Assembly (NCBI GenBank): GCA_963795055.1 | Contig: CAWCGJ010000032.1 | Location: 11,115-75,114 of the forward strand | From: JASHPR01 sp963795055 | GTDB taxonomy: Bacteria > Actinomycetota > Actinomycetes > Streptosporangiales > Streptosporangiaceae | Direction of reading: 5' to 3' | Length of the DNA stretch: 64,000 nt | Shown: positions 16,500-24,478 of the stretch, piece by piece | How positions within the stretch are numbered: position 1 is the first letter of the stretch | Layout: every line of letters starts with the position of its first letter | Translations under genes and position numbers: made by a program | The notes under the pieces: model-generated | What the model was told of the DNA's origin: nothing | Seen by the model: only the letters and a program-made list of their open reading frames with translations | Databases searched by the model: none

Positions 16500-17141
16500 G
16501 TGGTGCCTGGGATCTACCGGGATCTGTTCACGGCGGTCGCCGCCACGGCGGGCTCGCTGACCGGCCTGCTGTTCGTGGCCCTGTCGGTGGGAACCGGCCG
16601 GAGCGAGGCCGCCGGTCCCCCGGCCATCCAGCGGGTCCGGGCGGCCGCCGCCCTGCTGGCGTTCAGCAACGCGATGGTGGTCTCGCTGTTCAGCATCGTG
16701 CCCGGCACCAACCCCGGGTACCCGGCGGCCGTGCTGGGCGTCATCGGGATCTTGTTCACCGCCGCGGCGATCCGGTCCATCCGGTCCAGTCGGGCCACGC
16801 AGCGGCAGCAGCTGCGGCAGCTGGAACTGATCGCGCTGCTCCTGTTGATCTTCGGTACCGAGCTGGTCAGCGGCATCGTCCTGCTGGCCGACCCCCGCCG
16901 CACCGCGCCCCTGCAAGTGATCGGCTACGCCCTGGTCACATCGATCATCGTCGGCATCGCACGGGCCTGGGAGTTCGTCGGGGAAAGGAACACCGGCCTG
17001 CTGACCTCGATCGCCGTGCTGGCCGGCCACCCGCCGGACCCGGACGGCGCTCCCGCCCCCCAAACCGCCGCCCCGGCAGAGCCGAGTACCGCCCCGGGCC
17101 GCGAACCCGGCCCGCGCCGGGCGGACGAGCGCGACGAGTGA
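16500..17141 (+). CDS. Conserved actinobacterial membrane protein, unknown function
   Basis: 213 aa with about five hydrophobic segments starting near residue 12 (AAVAATAGSLTGLLFVALSV) and a disordered acidic/Pro tail of ~40 residues. I recognise no domain. GTG at 16500 gives MVPGIYRDLF; a truncated sequence with a similar opening (MVPGVYDAYLGAAATASAAL) recurs at 42846, implying a small paralogous family. Convergent with the VOC gene one base after its stop. Confidence 0.65.
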   Translation: MVPGIYRDLFTAVAATAGSLTGLLFVALSVGTGRSEAAGPPAIQRVRAAAALLAFSNAMVVSLFSIVPGTNPGYPAAVLGVIGILFTAAAIRSIRSSRATQRQQLRQLELIALLLLIFGTELVSGIVLLADPRRTAPLQVIGYALVTSIIVGIARAWEFVGERNTGLLTSIAVLAGHPPDPDGAPAPQTAAPAEPSTAPGREPGPRRADERDE

Positions 17142-17142
17142 C

Positions 17143-17625
17143 TCAGGTGGCGGCCCGCTCGCGGTGCTCGGAGCTCTCGCGCGGGTCGTGGACGGTGGTG
17201 ACCTCGCCGGAGACGGGGTCGGTGTGGTGCTGGTGGGTGTAGAAGCGGACCTCGTGGCCGTCGGGGTCGTGCAGCTCGGGCAGGATCCAGCCGATGCTGG
17301 CCCAGTGCACCCCGGCGTGCCCCTCGCCCAGCGCGTTCAGCCGGTCCGCGAGCTGGTCGATCGCTTCCTTGTCGGGCACGCCGATCGCGAAGTAGTCGAA
17401 TCCCGCGGCGGCCCGGGCCCGGCCGGGATCGAGCCGCAGGGCCAGCGGGGGGCCTCCGTTCGGGTGCCCCAGCGCGCAGCCCATCAGCCGGCCCTCTTCG
17501 ACGAACTCGATCTGGAGCTCGTAGCCCAGGCGGCTGCGGTACCACTCGCGCGACGTGGCCAGGTCGGCGACCGGCAGCTTCAGGTGGTGTATCCCGGCCA
17601 GCGCCGGTGCGTCCGACACGCTCAT
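17143..17625 (-). CDS. VOC (glyoxalase/dioxygenase) family protein
   Basis: 160 aa with the paired beta-alpha-beta-beta-beta repeats of the VOC fold: GIHHLKLPVADLATSREWYRSRLGY at the start and the metal-proximal HDPDGHEVRFYTH near residue 118. His and Glu residues at the expected positions suggest a metal centre. Substrate unknown; divergence from a TetR regulator with an operator between them suggests induction by a small toxic molecule. ATG at 17625 lies behind GGAGGGG on the bottom strand. Confidence 0.82.
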   Translation of the reverse strand: MSVSDAPALAGIHHLKLPVADLATSREWYRSRLGYELQIEFVEEGRLMGCALGHPNGGPPLALRLDPGRARAAAGFDYFAIGVPDKEAIDQLADRLNALGEGHAGVHWASIGWILPELHDPDGHEVRFYTHQHHTDPVSGEVTTVHDPRESSEHRERAAT

Positions 17626-17636
17626 GACCCCTCCTA

Positions 17637-17672
17637 TGCAGTATCAGTGCAGTCTATGCAGTTATACTGCAT
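17637..17672. promoter_or_regulatory. TetR operator cluster between VOC and tetR genes
   Basis: ATGCAGT (17656-17662) and ACTGCAT (17666-17672) form a 17-bp dyad with a TAT centre ending three bases before the tetR start. TGCAGT also occurs at 17637 and 17648, and TGCAGTAT (17637-17644) mirrors ATACTGCA (17664-17671). The stacked half-sites suggest cooperative binding that would silence both divergent genes. Confidence 0.75.
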
Positions 17673-17675
17673 CGC

Positions 17676-18353
17676 ATGACCGACGACGTCAACCCCGGGG
17701 GCGGGATGCCCTCGCTGCGGCAGGCCCAGATCGCGCACACCGAGGAGCGGATCATCGCCGCCGCGACCGAGTTGTTCCTCGCCGACGGGTACGTGGCCAC
17801 CACCCTGGAGGCCGTCGCGCGGCGCGCCCGGGTCGGCGCGCGCACCGTCTACCTGCGCTTTGGCACCAAGGCCGCGCTGTTCAAGCGGGTCGTCGACGTG
17901 GCCATCGTCGGTGACACGCAGCCCGTCGACGTGCTGGGCCGCGACTGGATGCGGGCCGCGCTGACCGCGCCCACCGCCGCCGAGCGGATCGGCGCCAGCG
18001 CGGCCGTCAGCCGCCAGATCATGGAGCGCACCGGGCCCCTGTTCGCCGTCGCCCAGCAGGCCGCCGCCGTCGAGCCCTTGATCGCGGGGTTCTGGCAGCA
18101 GGGCCGCGAGCAGTCCCGGCACGCCAACGCCGTGTTCTGGACCCGGATGGCCGACGACGGCCTGCTCGACCCCGGCGTCGACCTGGCCTGGGTGATCGAC
18201 ACCTCCAGCCTCCTCGCGGCCGCCGAGACCTACCTGCTCATCACCCGCATGGCCGGCTGGGACCTCGACACCTACCAGAACTGGCTCGTCACCACCGGGA
18301 TCCGGCTGGCCACCGCGCCTTCCAGTGCCCCACCAGTCCCTCCCGCAAGCTGA
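17676..18353 (+). CDS. TetR-family transcriptional regulator
   Basis: 225 aa. The HTH is at residues ~20-65 (EERIIAAATELFLADGYVATTLEAVARRARVGARTVYLRFGTKAALF), fully canonical. The C-terminal ligand domain (REQSRHANAVFW, WVIDTSSLLAAAETYLL) resembles those that bind small hydrophobic ligands. The ATG lies only three bases from the operator dyad, so the mRNA may be leaderless or nearly so; ATG at 17706 is an alternative that would still keep the HTH whole. Likely represses itself and the divergent VOC gene. Confidence 0.88.
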   Translation: MTDDVNPGGGMPSLRQAQIAHTEERIIAAATELFLADGYVATTLEAVARRARVGARTVYLRFGTKAALFKRVVDVAIVGDTQPVDVLGRDWMRAALTAPTAAERIGASAAVSRQIMERTGPLFAVAQQAAAVEPLIAGFWQQGREQSRHANAVFWTRMADDGLLDPGVDLAWVIDTSSLLAAAETYLLITRMAGWDLDTYQNWLVTTGIRLATAPSSAPPVPPAS

Positions 18354-18556
18354 GTCCCAGCAGTTAACACCGGCCTTGACCTGCGGCCCTTCGTTTCCGG
18401 CCTGTTGCGGGCTTATCGGCGATTCGCCGGACAGCCGCACCCGCCGGCCGCTACCTTCGCATGGTCAGGCGCTCCGCGGTCTCGTTCCGCCCCTGCCCCC
18501 GGCTGACACCTTGCTCCGCCCCGGTGAGCGCACCCCCCGATTCGGGGAAGGTGCCG

Positions 18557-19060
18557 GTGTCCGGCTCCCATCGCAAGCTGCTGCTGTCCCTGTCCGCCGC
18601 GGCCCTCCTGGCCGCTTTGACCTTCACCACCGCCGGCCCGGCCCTCGCCGCGCCAGCTCATTCCGTTAAGAGCACCGAAATCTCGGCGCGGTCGGCCGCG
18701 GCGAAGACGGTGCTGCCGGCTCGGCTGCGGGCGTTCTACTGGGCCAGGACCCAGTACGGCAAGCCCTACATCTGGGGCGGCACCGGGCCCGGCGGCTATG
18801 ACTGCTCGGGCCTGGTCATGATGGCCTACCGGCACGTCGGCATCAACCTGCCGCGCACCACGTACGAGATGCTCAGTAGCTGGCATCTGGTGCGGGTCAG
18901 CGTCCCGCAAAAGGGTGACCTGGCGTTCTACGGGTCCGGGCACGTGGAGTTGTACGCGCACGGCAGCTTCACCTTCGGCGCGCATGACGCCGGGACGATC
19001 ATCGGCTGGATCCAGTTCGGCCCGTGGTGGCATCCGACCGCTTATTACCGGGTCCGCTGA
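18557..19060 (+). CDS. Secreted NlpC/P60 peptidoglycan hydrolase
   Basis: 167 aa. A signal peptide (KLLLSLSAAALLAALTFTTAGPALAAPA, cleavage likely after ALA) precedes a compact NlpC/P60 domain with the catalytic cysteine in GGYDCSGLVMMAY, the histidine in GSGHVELY and the third-site residue in the following AHGSF strand. It should cut D-Glu-mDAP type stem peptides in the wall. GTG at 18557 is chosen because GGGGAAGG sits at the right distance and the signal peptide then has a short n-region; an ATG at 18461 would add 32 non-signal residues. Confidence 0.85.
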   Translation: MSGSHRKLLLSLSAAALLAALTFTTAGPALAAPAHSVKSTEISARSAAAKTVLPARLRAFYWARTQYGKPYIWGGTGPGGYDCSGLVMMAYRHVGINLPRTTYEMLSSWHLVRVSVPQKGDLAFYGSGHVELYAHGSFTFGAHDAGTIIGWIQFGPWWHPTAYYRVR

Positions 19061-19128
19061 GCTCGCCGGGCCGGGTGGCCCGCCGGACCAGGCTGCCCGC
19101 CAGGCCAGGCTGCCCGCCGGCCCAGGCA

Positions 19129-19320
19129 TTACCGGTCCGGGCGGACCATGGTGTCGATGACCGCGGCCGCGGCCAGGATCAGGATGTCGTTCTCGCCCGG
19201 GAACACCTCGACCGCGTAGGCGTCCCGGACCCGGAACCACCGCATGGAGACTTCGGCGACCTTGTCCCCGTCGCGCTCGACCGAGTACTCGTGCTCGACG
19301 AAGTTGCCCTGGGCATGCAT
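19129..19320 (-). pseudogene. C-terminal remnant of a LURP-one-related (YxjI-type) protein
   Basis: 63 codons encode NFVEHEYSVERDGDKVAEVSMRWFRVRDAY and EVFPGENDILILAAAAVIDTM, which match the last third of LURP-one/YxjI proteins. The preceding frame to 19557 is arginine-rich and unrelated, so roughly 100 N-terminal residues are missing. It probably arose by deletion up to the ArsR promoter region. Confidence 0.65.
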
Positions 19321-19472
19321 CTGGTAGCACGTGGCGTCCCGCCCCTCGCGCCGTTCCCGCCGCCTCTCTCTGCCCGACACTGCCTGCCCCGATTCGTTTT
19401 GGTGCCGCACGGTCCGATGCGTGTCTCCCGGGCGGGCTCCGCGCGCATCACCTGCCGGGCGCACCAGGCCCG

Positions 19473-19520
19473 TTGACATGCAGCCAAAAGGCTGCCTAAT
19501 ATAGGCAGCCATATGGCTGC
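19473..19520 (+). promoter_or_regulatory. Consensus promoter overlaid by two ArsR-type operators
   Basis: TTGACA (19473-19478) and TAATAT (19497-19502), 18 bp apart, make a near-perfect housekeeping promoter. GCAGCC-AAAA-GGCTGC (19480-19495) lies in its spacer and GCAGCC-ATAT-GGCTGC (19505-19520) covers the expected start site. The inner halves also pair with each other (GGCTGCC at 19490, GGCAGCC at 19504). An ArsR dimer on each site would block polymerase entry and escape. Confidence 0.85.
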
Positions 19521-19574
19521 GTATTTTCGGTCGGGCCCGGGTCCGGCCCGGAGCCACCAGAGAAGGAGCGCATC

Positions 19575-19619
19575 ATGGCAGGCATCCGGCCCCGCGCTGG
19601 CATCCGCACGCGAGGCTGA
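19575..19619 (+). CDS. Possible 14-codon leader ORF before the ArsR-AHSA1 gene
   Basis: ATG at 19575 has the best ribosome site in the neighbourhood (AGAAGGAG, six bases upstream) and opens a 14-codon frame, MAGIRPRAGIRTRG, ending at TGA 19617-19619, seven bases before the ATG of the next gene, which has no ribosome site of its own. Translational coupling is one reading. The other is that an indel has shifted an older N-terminus out of frame. Confidence 0.4.
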   Translation: MAGIRPRAGIRTRG

Positions 19620-19626
19620 CCACCGG

Positions 19627-20421
19627 ATGGACGAGGTGTTCCGGGCGCTGTCCGACCCGAGCCGGCGGCGCCTCCTCGACAGCCTGAACGGCCGCAACGG
19701 CCAGACCCTGCGCGAGCTGTGCGCCGGGCTGGACATGGCGCGGCAGTCGGTGAGCAAGCACCTGGCGATCCTCGAGGACGCCAACCTCGTGACCACCGTA
19801 CGCCGCGGCCGGGAGAAGCTGCACTACCTCAACGCCGCCCCCATCAGCGAGATCGCCCAGCGCTGGATCAGCCGCTACGACCAGCAGCGCGTCAACGCGC
19901 TGTCCGACCTGAAGCAGGCCCTGGAGGGAACCGCCGTGGACAAGCCCGAGTTCGCGTACACGACCTACATCCGCACCACGCCGGAGCAACTGTGGCGCGG
20001 GCTGACCGACCCGGCCTTCACCAGGAGGTACTGGGGGCTGGCCCTGGAATCTGACTGGAAAGCCGGATCGGCGGTGACGGTGCAGCTGGACCGCAGCAAC
20101 GTGACGGTCGCCGACCCGGCCCAGGTCGTCCTGGAGTCCGACCCGTACCGGCGGCTGTCGTACACCTGGCACACGTTCACGCCCGAGTGGGCGGCGGCCT
20201 ACGACATCAGCGAGGAGCACCGGGCCAAGTTCGCCGCCGAGCCGCGCTCCACAGTGACCTTCGAGATCGAGCCGATGGGCGACTACGTCCGCCTGACGGT
20301 CGTACACGACGGCTTCGAGCCGGGCAGCGCGGTCCTGGCGGGCGTCAGCCAGGGCTGGCCGATGCTCATGTCGAGCCTGAAGTCCCTGCTCGAGACCGGC
20401 GATGTCCTCGCGGCCGGCTAG
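19627..20421 (+). CDS. ArsR-family regulator fused to an AHSA1/SRPBCC domain
   Basis: 264 aa. Residues 1-~95 are an ArsR winged helix (VFRALSDPSRRRLLDSL, MARQSVSKHLAILEDANLVTT, RRGREKLHYLN). Residues ~105-264 are an SRPBCC/AHSA1 ligand-binding fold (YIRTTPEQLWRGLTDPAFTRRYWG, RLTVVHDGFEPGS, GWPMLMSSLKSLLETG). In most genomes these are two neighbouring genes; here one chain can sense and bind. There are no cysteine pairs for metal sensing, so a hydrophobic ligand in the SRPBCC cavity is likelier. It should repress its own promoter at 19473-19520. Tail-to-tail with the GNAT gene, the stop codons abutting. Confidence 0.86.
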   Translation: MDEVFRALSDPSRRRLLDSLNGRNGQTLRELCAGLDMARQSVSKHLAILEDANLVTTVRRGREKLHYLNAAPISEIAQRWISRYDQQRVNALSDLKQALEGTAVDKPEFAYTTYIRTTPEQLWRGLTDPAFTRRYWGLALESDWKAGSAVTVQLDRSNVTVADPAQVVLESDPYRRLSYTWHTFTPEWAAAYDISEEHRAKFAAEPRSTVTFEIEPMGDYVRLTVVHDGFEPGSAVLAGVSQGWPMLMSSLKSLLETGDVLAAG

Positions 20422-20985
20422 TCAGCCGAGAACCAGGCGGTACTGGCGCGTCGTCAGGCCGAACCAGCGCCCGGTCACGCCCTCGTCCTGCATGCCGAGG
20501 CGCACGGTCACCCGCTGCGAGGCGACGTTGTCGAGATCGGTCAGGGCGAGCACCTGGCCGATTCCCGCCTTCCCGGCCACGGCGAGGATCGCGCGTGCTG
20601 CCTCGGTGGCCAGCCCCTGGCCCTGGCGCTCCGGGTGCAGGTGCCAGCCGACCTCTACCAGGCCCGTGGGCCCGTCAGCGTCGCTGAGCGGCAGCAGCAG
20701 GAGGGTTCCCACGGGTTGTCCCGGCGGTTTGCTCGGCCGGAGCGGGACCATCGCCCACAGGCCCAGCGGAGGGGCAAGGCCCTGCTCGTGGTCGTGCCAG
20801 CGGCGGAGGCGGTCTCGCGCTTCCTCGTGCGTCGCCAGCGGCCGCCGCGGAGGCGCGCCCAGCCAGCGCGTGACGTCGTCACGCGAGTAGAGGTCGAAGA
20901 ACGCGGCCAGGTCCGGCTCCTCCCAGTGCCGCAGCAGCAGGCGCTTTGTCCTCAGCAGTGAATCCTTCTCATCCGTCGACCTCAC
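20422..20985 (-). CDS. GNAT-family N-acetyltransferase
   Basis: 187 aa with RTKRLLLRHWEEPD at the start, the acetyl-CoA loop in VGWHLHPERQGQGLATEAARAIL (Q/R-x-x-G-x-G/A) and the closing ASQRVTVRLGMQDEG motif of RimJ/RimL-type enzymes. Substrate unknown. GTG at 20985 is used because it fits the family length; it overlaps the upstream PNPOx-family gene by 17 bp, suggesting one transcript. ATG at 21015 is an alternative. Confidence 0.82.
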   Translation of the reverse strand: MRSTDEKDSLLRTKRLLLRHWEEPDLAAFFDLYSRDDVTRWLGAPPRRPLATHEEARDRLRRWHDHEQGLAPPLGLWAMVPLRPSKPPGQPVGTLLLLPLSDADGPTGLVEVGWHLHPERQGQGLATEAARAILAVAGKAGIGQVLALTDLDNVASQRVTVRLGMQDEGVTGRWFGLTTRQYRLVLG

Positions 20986-21793
20986 GCCCACAGTATGCGC
21001 GGAGCGGGAGATCACCGGGCAGGCTCAGCCCCAGGCCTGCGGCCACTGCGGTGCTGACCGGCACCGGGCCGGCTTCCGGCGCGCCGGTGTTCTGGGCGGC
21101 CGCGCCGAAGTAATCGCCGCCCTTGTAGCGCGGATTGTCCGTGCCCCAGTGCCGGACCCGGGACTGGGGTATCAGCTTGGGGATGTGCTTGGAGCAGTGA
21201 ATATATGCCTCGGTGACCCGGACCAGCACCCATTGCACCGGCCGCCGGCCCGGATGCTCGGGCTCCTCGGGCAGGCGGCAAACTAGTTCCTGCATGTGCG
21301 CTGGCGTGACAATTTCAGCGCTGCCGTTGACGTGGAGCCCGATGAGATCGCGGGTGAAGTCGACCATGAATATGCCGATGTGCGGGTTCTCCAGGATGTT
21401 GCCCAGGCTCGCCATCACGCCGTTGCCGCGGAACTCGGGGTAGGCGATGGTGCGCTCGTCGAGCACCCGCAGGAAGCCGGCCGTCCCGGCCCGGAAGCTG
21501 CAGTCGCATTCGCCGCCCGCGTCGCTCGTGGCGATGAACGCCATCTCCATGCGCCCGATGAACTCCACCATCTTCGGAGTCAGCTGGTCGCTGAGCTGAC
21601 GGTCGTAAAACCTGCCGGCCCGATCCCTCGTGCCGTACCAGTCCTGGAGGACATGCTCGCCTCGTGATCCAGGCCGTGGGTCATAGTGGCGCCCGCCCTC
21701 CCACAAGCGCCACCGCGCGGCGAAGTTCAGGACGTTGATGGACCATGCCCGTCCGGAGACCCCGGAAGGGGTTCGATCTTGGCCCAGGCCCAT
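20969..21793 (-). CDS. Pyridoxamine 5'-phosphate oxidase-family FMN protein
   Basis: 274 aa. FIGRMEMAFIATSDAGGECDCSFRAG is the first strand pair of the split-barrel FMN fold, followed by YPEFRGNGVMASLGNILENPHIGIFMVDF (phosphate and dimer contacts) and GLHVNGSAEIV. The C-terminal SKHIPKLIPQSRVRHWGTDNPRYKGGDYFG is typical of the larger, uncharacterised branch fused to ~60 extra residues at each end. Probably binds FMN or F420 and acts on a small molecule. ATG at 21793 has GGGGAGG five bases upstream, better than the longer frame to 21946. Overlaps the GNAT gene downstream. Confidence 0.8.
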   Translation of the reverse strand: MGLGQDRTPSGVSGRAWSINVLNFAARWRLWEGGRHYDPRPGSRGEHVLQDWYGTRDRAGRFYDRQLSDQLTPKMVEFIGRMEMAFIATSDAGGECDCSFRAGTAGFLRVLDERTIAYPEFRGNGVMASLGNILENPHIGIFMVDFTRDLIGLHVNGSAEIVTPAHMQELVCRLPEEPEHPGRRPVQWVLVRVTEAYIHCSKHIPKLIPQSRVRHWGTDNPRYKGGDYFGAAAQNTGAPEAGPVPVSTAVAAGLGLSLPGDLPLRAYCGREVDG

Positions 21794-21907
21794 GGCAACC
21801 TCCCCGGTAGCCCCGAGCATCCGCTGCGCCCCTCGGCAGCGGGAGGTGGGCGGGGGGGCGACCCCCCGCGGCCGAGGACTGCACCACCATCGTGTGTCAT
21901 CAGCCTG

Positions 21908-21946
21908 GACGCTTATCTTGCACTCGCCTTGACGCCTACCTTGCAC
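21908..21946. promoter_or_regulatory. Direct repeat GACGCYTAYCTTGCAC at 23-bp spacing
   Basis: GACGCTTATCTTGCAC (21908-21923) recurs as GACGCCTACCTTGCAC (21931-21946), two mismatches, start-to-start 23 bp (about two helix turns). It sits in the 301-bp divergent gap between the PNPOx-family gene and the DUF1254 gene. A cooperative regulator site is plausible; the protein is unknown. The rest of this gap shows nothing I can assign. Confidence 0.4.
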
Positions 21947-22094
21947 CGCAGGTCACGGCGGCGGCTGTGGGCCGGCGACGGCCCGGCCCGCGCTCGTCCG
22001 CGCCCGCGGCCCCGTTGGCCGCGCCGGTACCGCCCGATGATCGTCGTGCCAGGATGGCGGTGCGTAATCGCTGGCGACTTGAGGAGGATCTTCG

Positions 22095-23471
22095 ATGCCG
22101 GACGAGGTGGCCGGGCCGGTGACGGGCGCCAGGATGACCGAGGACTATGTCCGGTCGGTGGGCCGGGTGGCCTACCTGTGGGGCTGGCCGCTGGCGAACA
22201 TGCACAACCGGCTGTCGATCATGGAGCAGGTGCCGGCCCCGGGCCTGCTGGGCGGGGTGGTCCCGGCCGCCCCGCCGGGCAGCGTCGGGATGCTGCACGA
22301 CTACATCACTCCGGAGGAGCGGCTGGTCGCCTGTCCGAACCAGGACGTCGTGTACGGGTTCGGGGCCATCGACGCCCGGCGCGGGCCGTCGGTGGTGCAG
22401 GTCCCCGACTTCGGTGGCCGGTTCTGGGTGTACCAGGTGGTAGATCAGCGCACGGACTCGTTCGTGCGCCTGGGCGCCATGTACCACACCGGGCCGGGGC
22501 TGTACCTGATCGCCCCGGCGTCGTGGGACGGCCCGGTGCCCGGTGGCATCACGGAGGTGTTCCGGTTCGACACCCGGATCGCGGTGTGCGCTCCCCGGGT
22601 GTTCATGGACGACACCGAGCAGGACCGGGCCGCGATCCAGCCGGTCATCAACCAGGTGATGGTGTACCCGCTGAGCGAGTACGCCGGCGAGATGCGGACC
22701 ACCGACTGGACGGCCGCGCCGAGCTTCCCGGCCGGGGACGCCACGTCGGGCGAGCAGGAAACCCAGTGGGTCGATCCCGCCCGGTTCTTCGCCGAGCTGC
22801 CCGAGGTGCTGGCCGAGGTCCCGGCCCGGGCCGGGGAGGAAGCCTGGTACGCGTGGCTGGACTCCGTGTTGCAGGCGGCGGCGGCCGACCCGCGCGTGGC
22901 CGACTGGCTGGCCGCCGCGGCGGCGGACGCGAACGCGGGACTGGTCGCCGACCTGTTCCAGTTCCGCAACATCGGGCTGCCGCTGCCGGGGAACTGGAGC
23001 ACCCAGCGCAACGGCGCCCGGTTCGGCACCGACTACCTGTCGCGGACCGCGATGGCCAAGGCGAACATCTTCGTGAACACGCCCGAAGAGACCGCGTACT
23101 TCTACCAGGACCTCGACGCCGACGGCGAGCGCCTGCACGGGTCGCGCTCCTACTCGGTCACCTTCCCGCCCCACGACCTGCCGCCGGTACGCGGCTTCTG
23201 GTCGCTGACGCTGTACAACGAGCATCACTTCTTCCACCCCAACGAGCGGCACCGCTACTCGCTGGGCACCAAGAACAAGAACCTGCACCACGCCGCCGAC
23301 GGGTCGCTGACCCTGACCGCCTCCGCCGCGCCACCCGAGGACGACGACCTGCGGACCAACTGGCTGCCCGCCCCGGACGGGCCGTTCTCCCTGTACCTGC
23401 GCGCCTACTGGCCGCAGCAGCCGATCCTGGACGGCACCTGGACGCCGCCGCCCGTCACCCGGTTCCGCTGA
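22095..23471 (+). CDS. DUF1254/DUF1214 domain protein
   Basis: 458 aa. The N-terminal DUF1254 domain has YLWGWPLANMHNR, NQDVVYGFGAIDARRGP and FWVYQVVDQRTDSF; the C-terminal DUF1214 domain has the diagnostic FFHPNERHRYSLGTKNKNL and APDGPFSLYLRAYWP. Function of the family is unestablished. No signal peptide is present, unlike many DUF1254 proteins, so this copy is probably cytoplasmic. ATG at 22095 follows GAGGAGGATC. Downstream genes are on the other strand. Confidence 0.88.
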   Translation: MPDEVAGPVTGARMTEDYVRSVGRVAYLWGWPLANMHNRLSIMEQVPAPGLLGGVVPAAPPGSVGMLHDYITPEERLVACPNQDVVYGFGAIDARRGPSVVQVPDFGGRFWVYQVVDQRTDSFVRLGAMYHTGPGLYLIAPASWDGPVPGGITEVFRFDTRIAVCAPRVFMDDTEQDRAAIQPVINQVMVYPLSEYAGEMRTTDWTAAPSFPAGDATSGEQETQWVDPARFFAELPEVLAEVPARAGEEAWYAWLDSVLQAAAADPRVADWLAAAAADANAGLVADLFQFRNIGLPLPGNWSTQRNGARFGTDYLSRTAMAKANIFVNTPEETAYFYQDLDADGERLHGSRSYSVTFPPHDLPPVRGFWSLTLYNEHHFFHPNERHRYSLGTKNKNLHHAADGSLTLTASAAPPEDDDLRTNWLPAPDGPFSLYLRAYWPQQPILDGTWTPPPVTRFR

Positions 23472-23486
23472 GGCCGCGGCCCCCGG

Positions 23487-23810
23487 TCAGCCGTTCAGGA
23501 TGCGGGCCTTCTGCTGGTCGAACTCGGCCTGGGTCAGCACGCCCGCCGACAGCAGCTCGCCGAGCTGCTTGAGCTGGGTGAGGCGTTCGCTCATGTCGGG
23601 GGCCTGGGCCGGGGCGGCCGGAACCTGCGAGGAAGGGACAGGCTCGGCGTAAGCCTGGTGGGCCGGGGCCGCGGGCTGCGGTGGCGGTGGCGGCGGGGCG
23701 GCCGCCGGGGCCTGGTCCTGCGCGGCCCACCGGGCCTGCTGCCGGCGCTGGATCCGGCCGTGCACGGAGCTGGCGACCGCGACCGTGGCGGCGGTTTTCA
23801 ATAGGCCCAC
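23487..23810 (-). CDS. SHOCT-domain protein
   Basis: 107 aa: an N-terminal weakly hydrophobic segment (LLKTAATVAVASSVHGRIQRR), a Pro/Ala linker and a C-terminal SHOCT domain (RLTQLKQLGELLSAGVLTQAEFDQQKARIL). SHOCT is a short helical oligomerisation or lipid-proximal module of unclear role. It follows the DUF6325-like gene by 54 bp on the same strand, a pairing that recurs in actinomycetes, so they are probably one operon. Confidence 0.82.
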   Translation of the reverse strand: MGLLKTAATVAVASSVHGRIQRRQQARWAAQDQAPAAAPPPPPPQPAAPAHQAYAEPVPSSQVPAAPAQAPDMSERLTQLKQLGELLSAGVLTQAEFDQQKARILNG

Positions 23811-23864
23811 GGTGATCTCCTCGTCGTTGGCTTCGTCGCTGGGTCGGTCAGGAGGGCCCGGGGC

Positions 23865-24323
23865 TCAGGAGGGCTCGGTCGCGTCGAGCGCGGCGACAAG
23901 GTCGTCCGCGGAGATCCCGCCGTCGGCGATCAGCCGGGCGCCCTCGCGCCGCCAGGCGTCCACCAGCCCGAGCACCCACCGGTTCTCGTAGATCACCACG
24001 ACGGCGACGCTGCCCGGCTGCATCGCGGCCGAGATCTCGCCCACGTCCGAGTCATCGAGCAGGCCCGACGACGCCCCGGCCCACGCGCTCAGGTCGACAC
24101 CGCCGGGAACGGCGAACTCCCAGACGTCGACCTTCTTGCTCTTGCCGTCGGCGTCCTTGGTGATGAACTCCATGTCCAGGATGTCGATGACCCCCTGGTC
24201 CGCCAGGGAAAGCAGCTTCTCGAACCCCGGGGCGGTCAGCCGGCCGCCCGGGAACTCGATGGCCAGGAAATCGACCGGTCCCAGCTCGTCATCGCCTGAT
24301 CCCGGCTGAACTGCCTCCGTCAT
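23865..24323 (-). CDS. DUF6325-like protein
   Basis: 152 aa, acidic, one domain: ELGPVDFLAIEFPGG opens, GVIDILDMEFITKDADGK follows, and VAVVVIYENRWVLGLVDAWRREGARLIADGGI closes. This layout matches the DUF1269/DUF6325 group of small proteins, function unknown. Start ATG at 24323 with GGGGAG upstream on the bottom strand. Leads the SHOCT gene. Confidence 0.72.
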   Translation of the reverse strand: MTEAVQPGSGDDELGPVDFLAIEFPGGRLTAPGFEKLLSLADQGVIDILDMEFITKDADGKSKKVDVWEFAVPGGVDLSAWAGASSGLLDDSDVGEISAAMQPGSVAVVVIYENRWVLGLVDAWRREGARLIADGGISADDLVAALDATEPS

Positions 24324-24478
24324 GCCTGACTCCCCTGGAAGCCCGGGCCGGCCCGCTGGCCGCTGCGGGACAAATCTAACAGTCCGGCCAGGGGCCAGGC
24401 ATCCGCGCCGCCCGCCGGTTCCCGCGGTATCCAGGGCCATCCAGAACCACGGGCCGGCCAGCGCCCGGCCGCGGCCTG

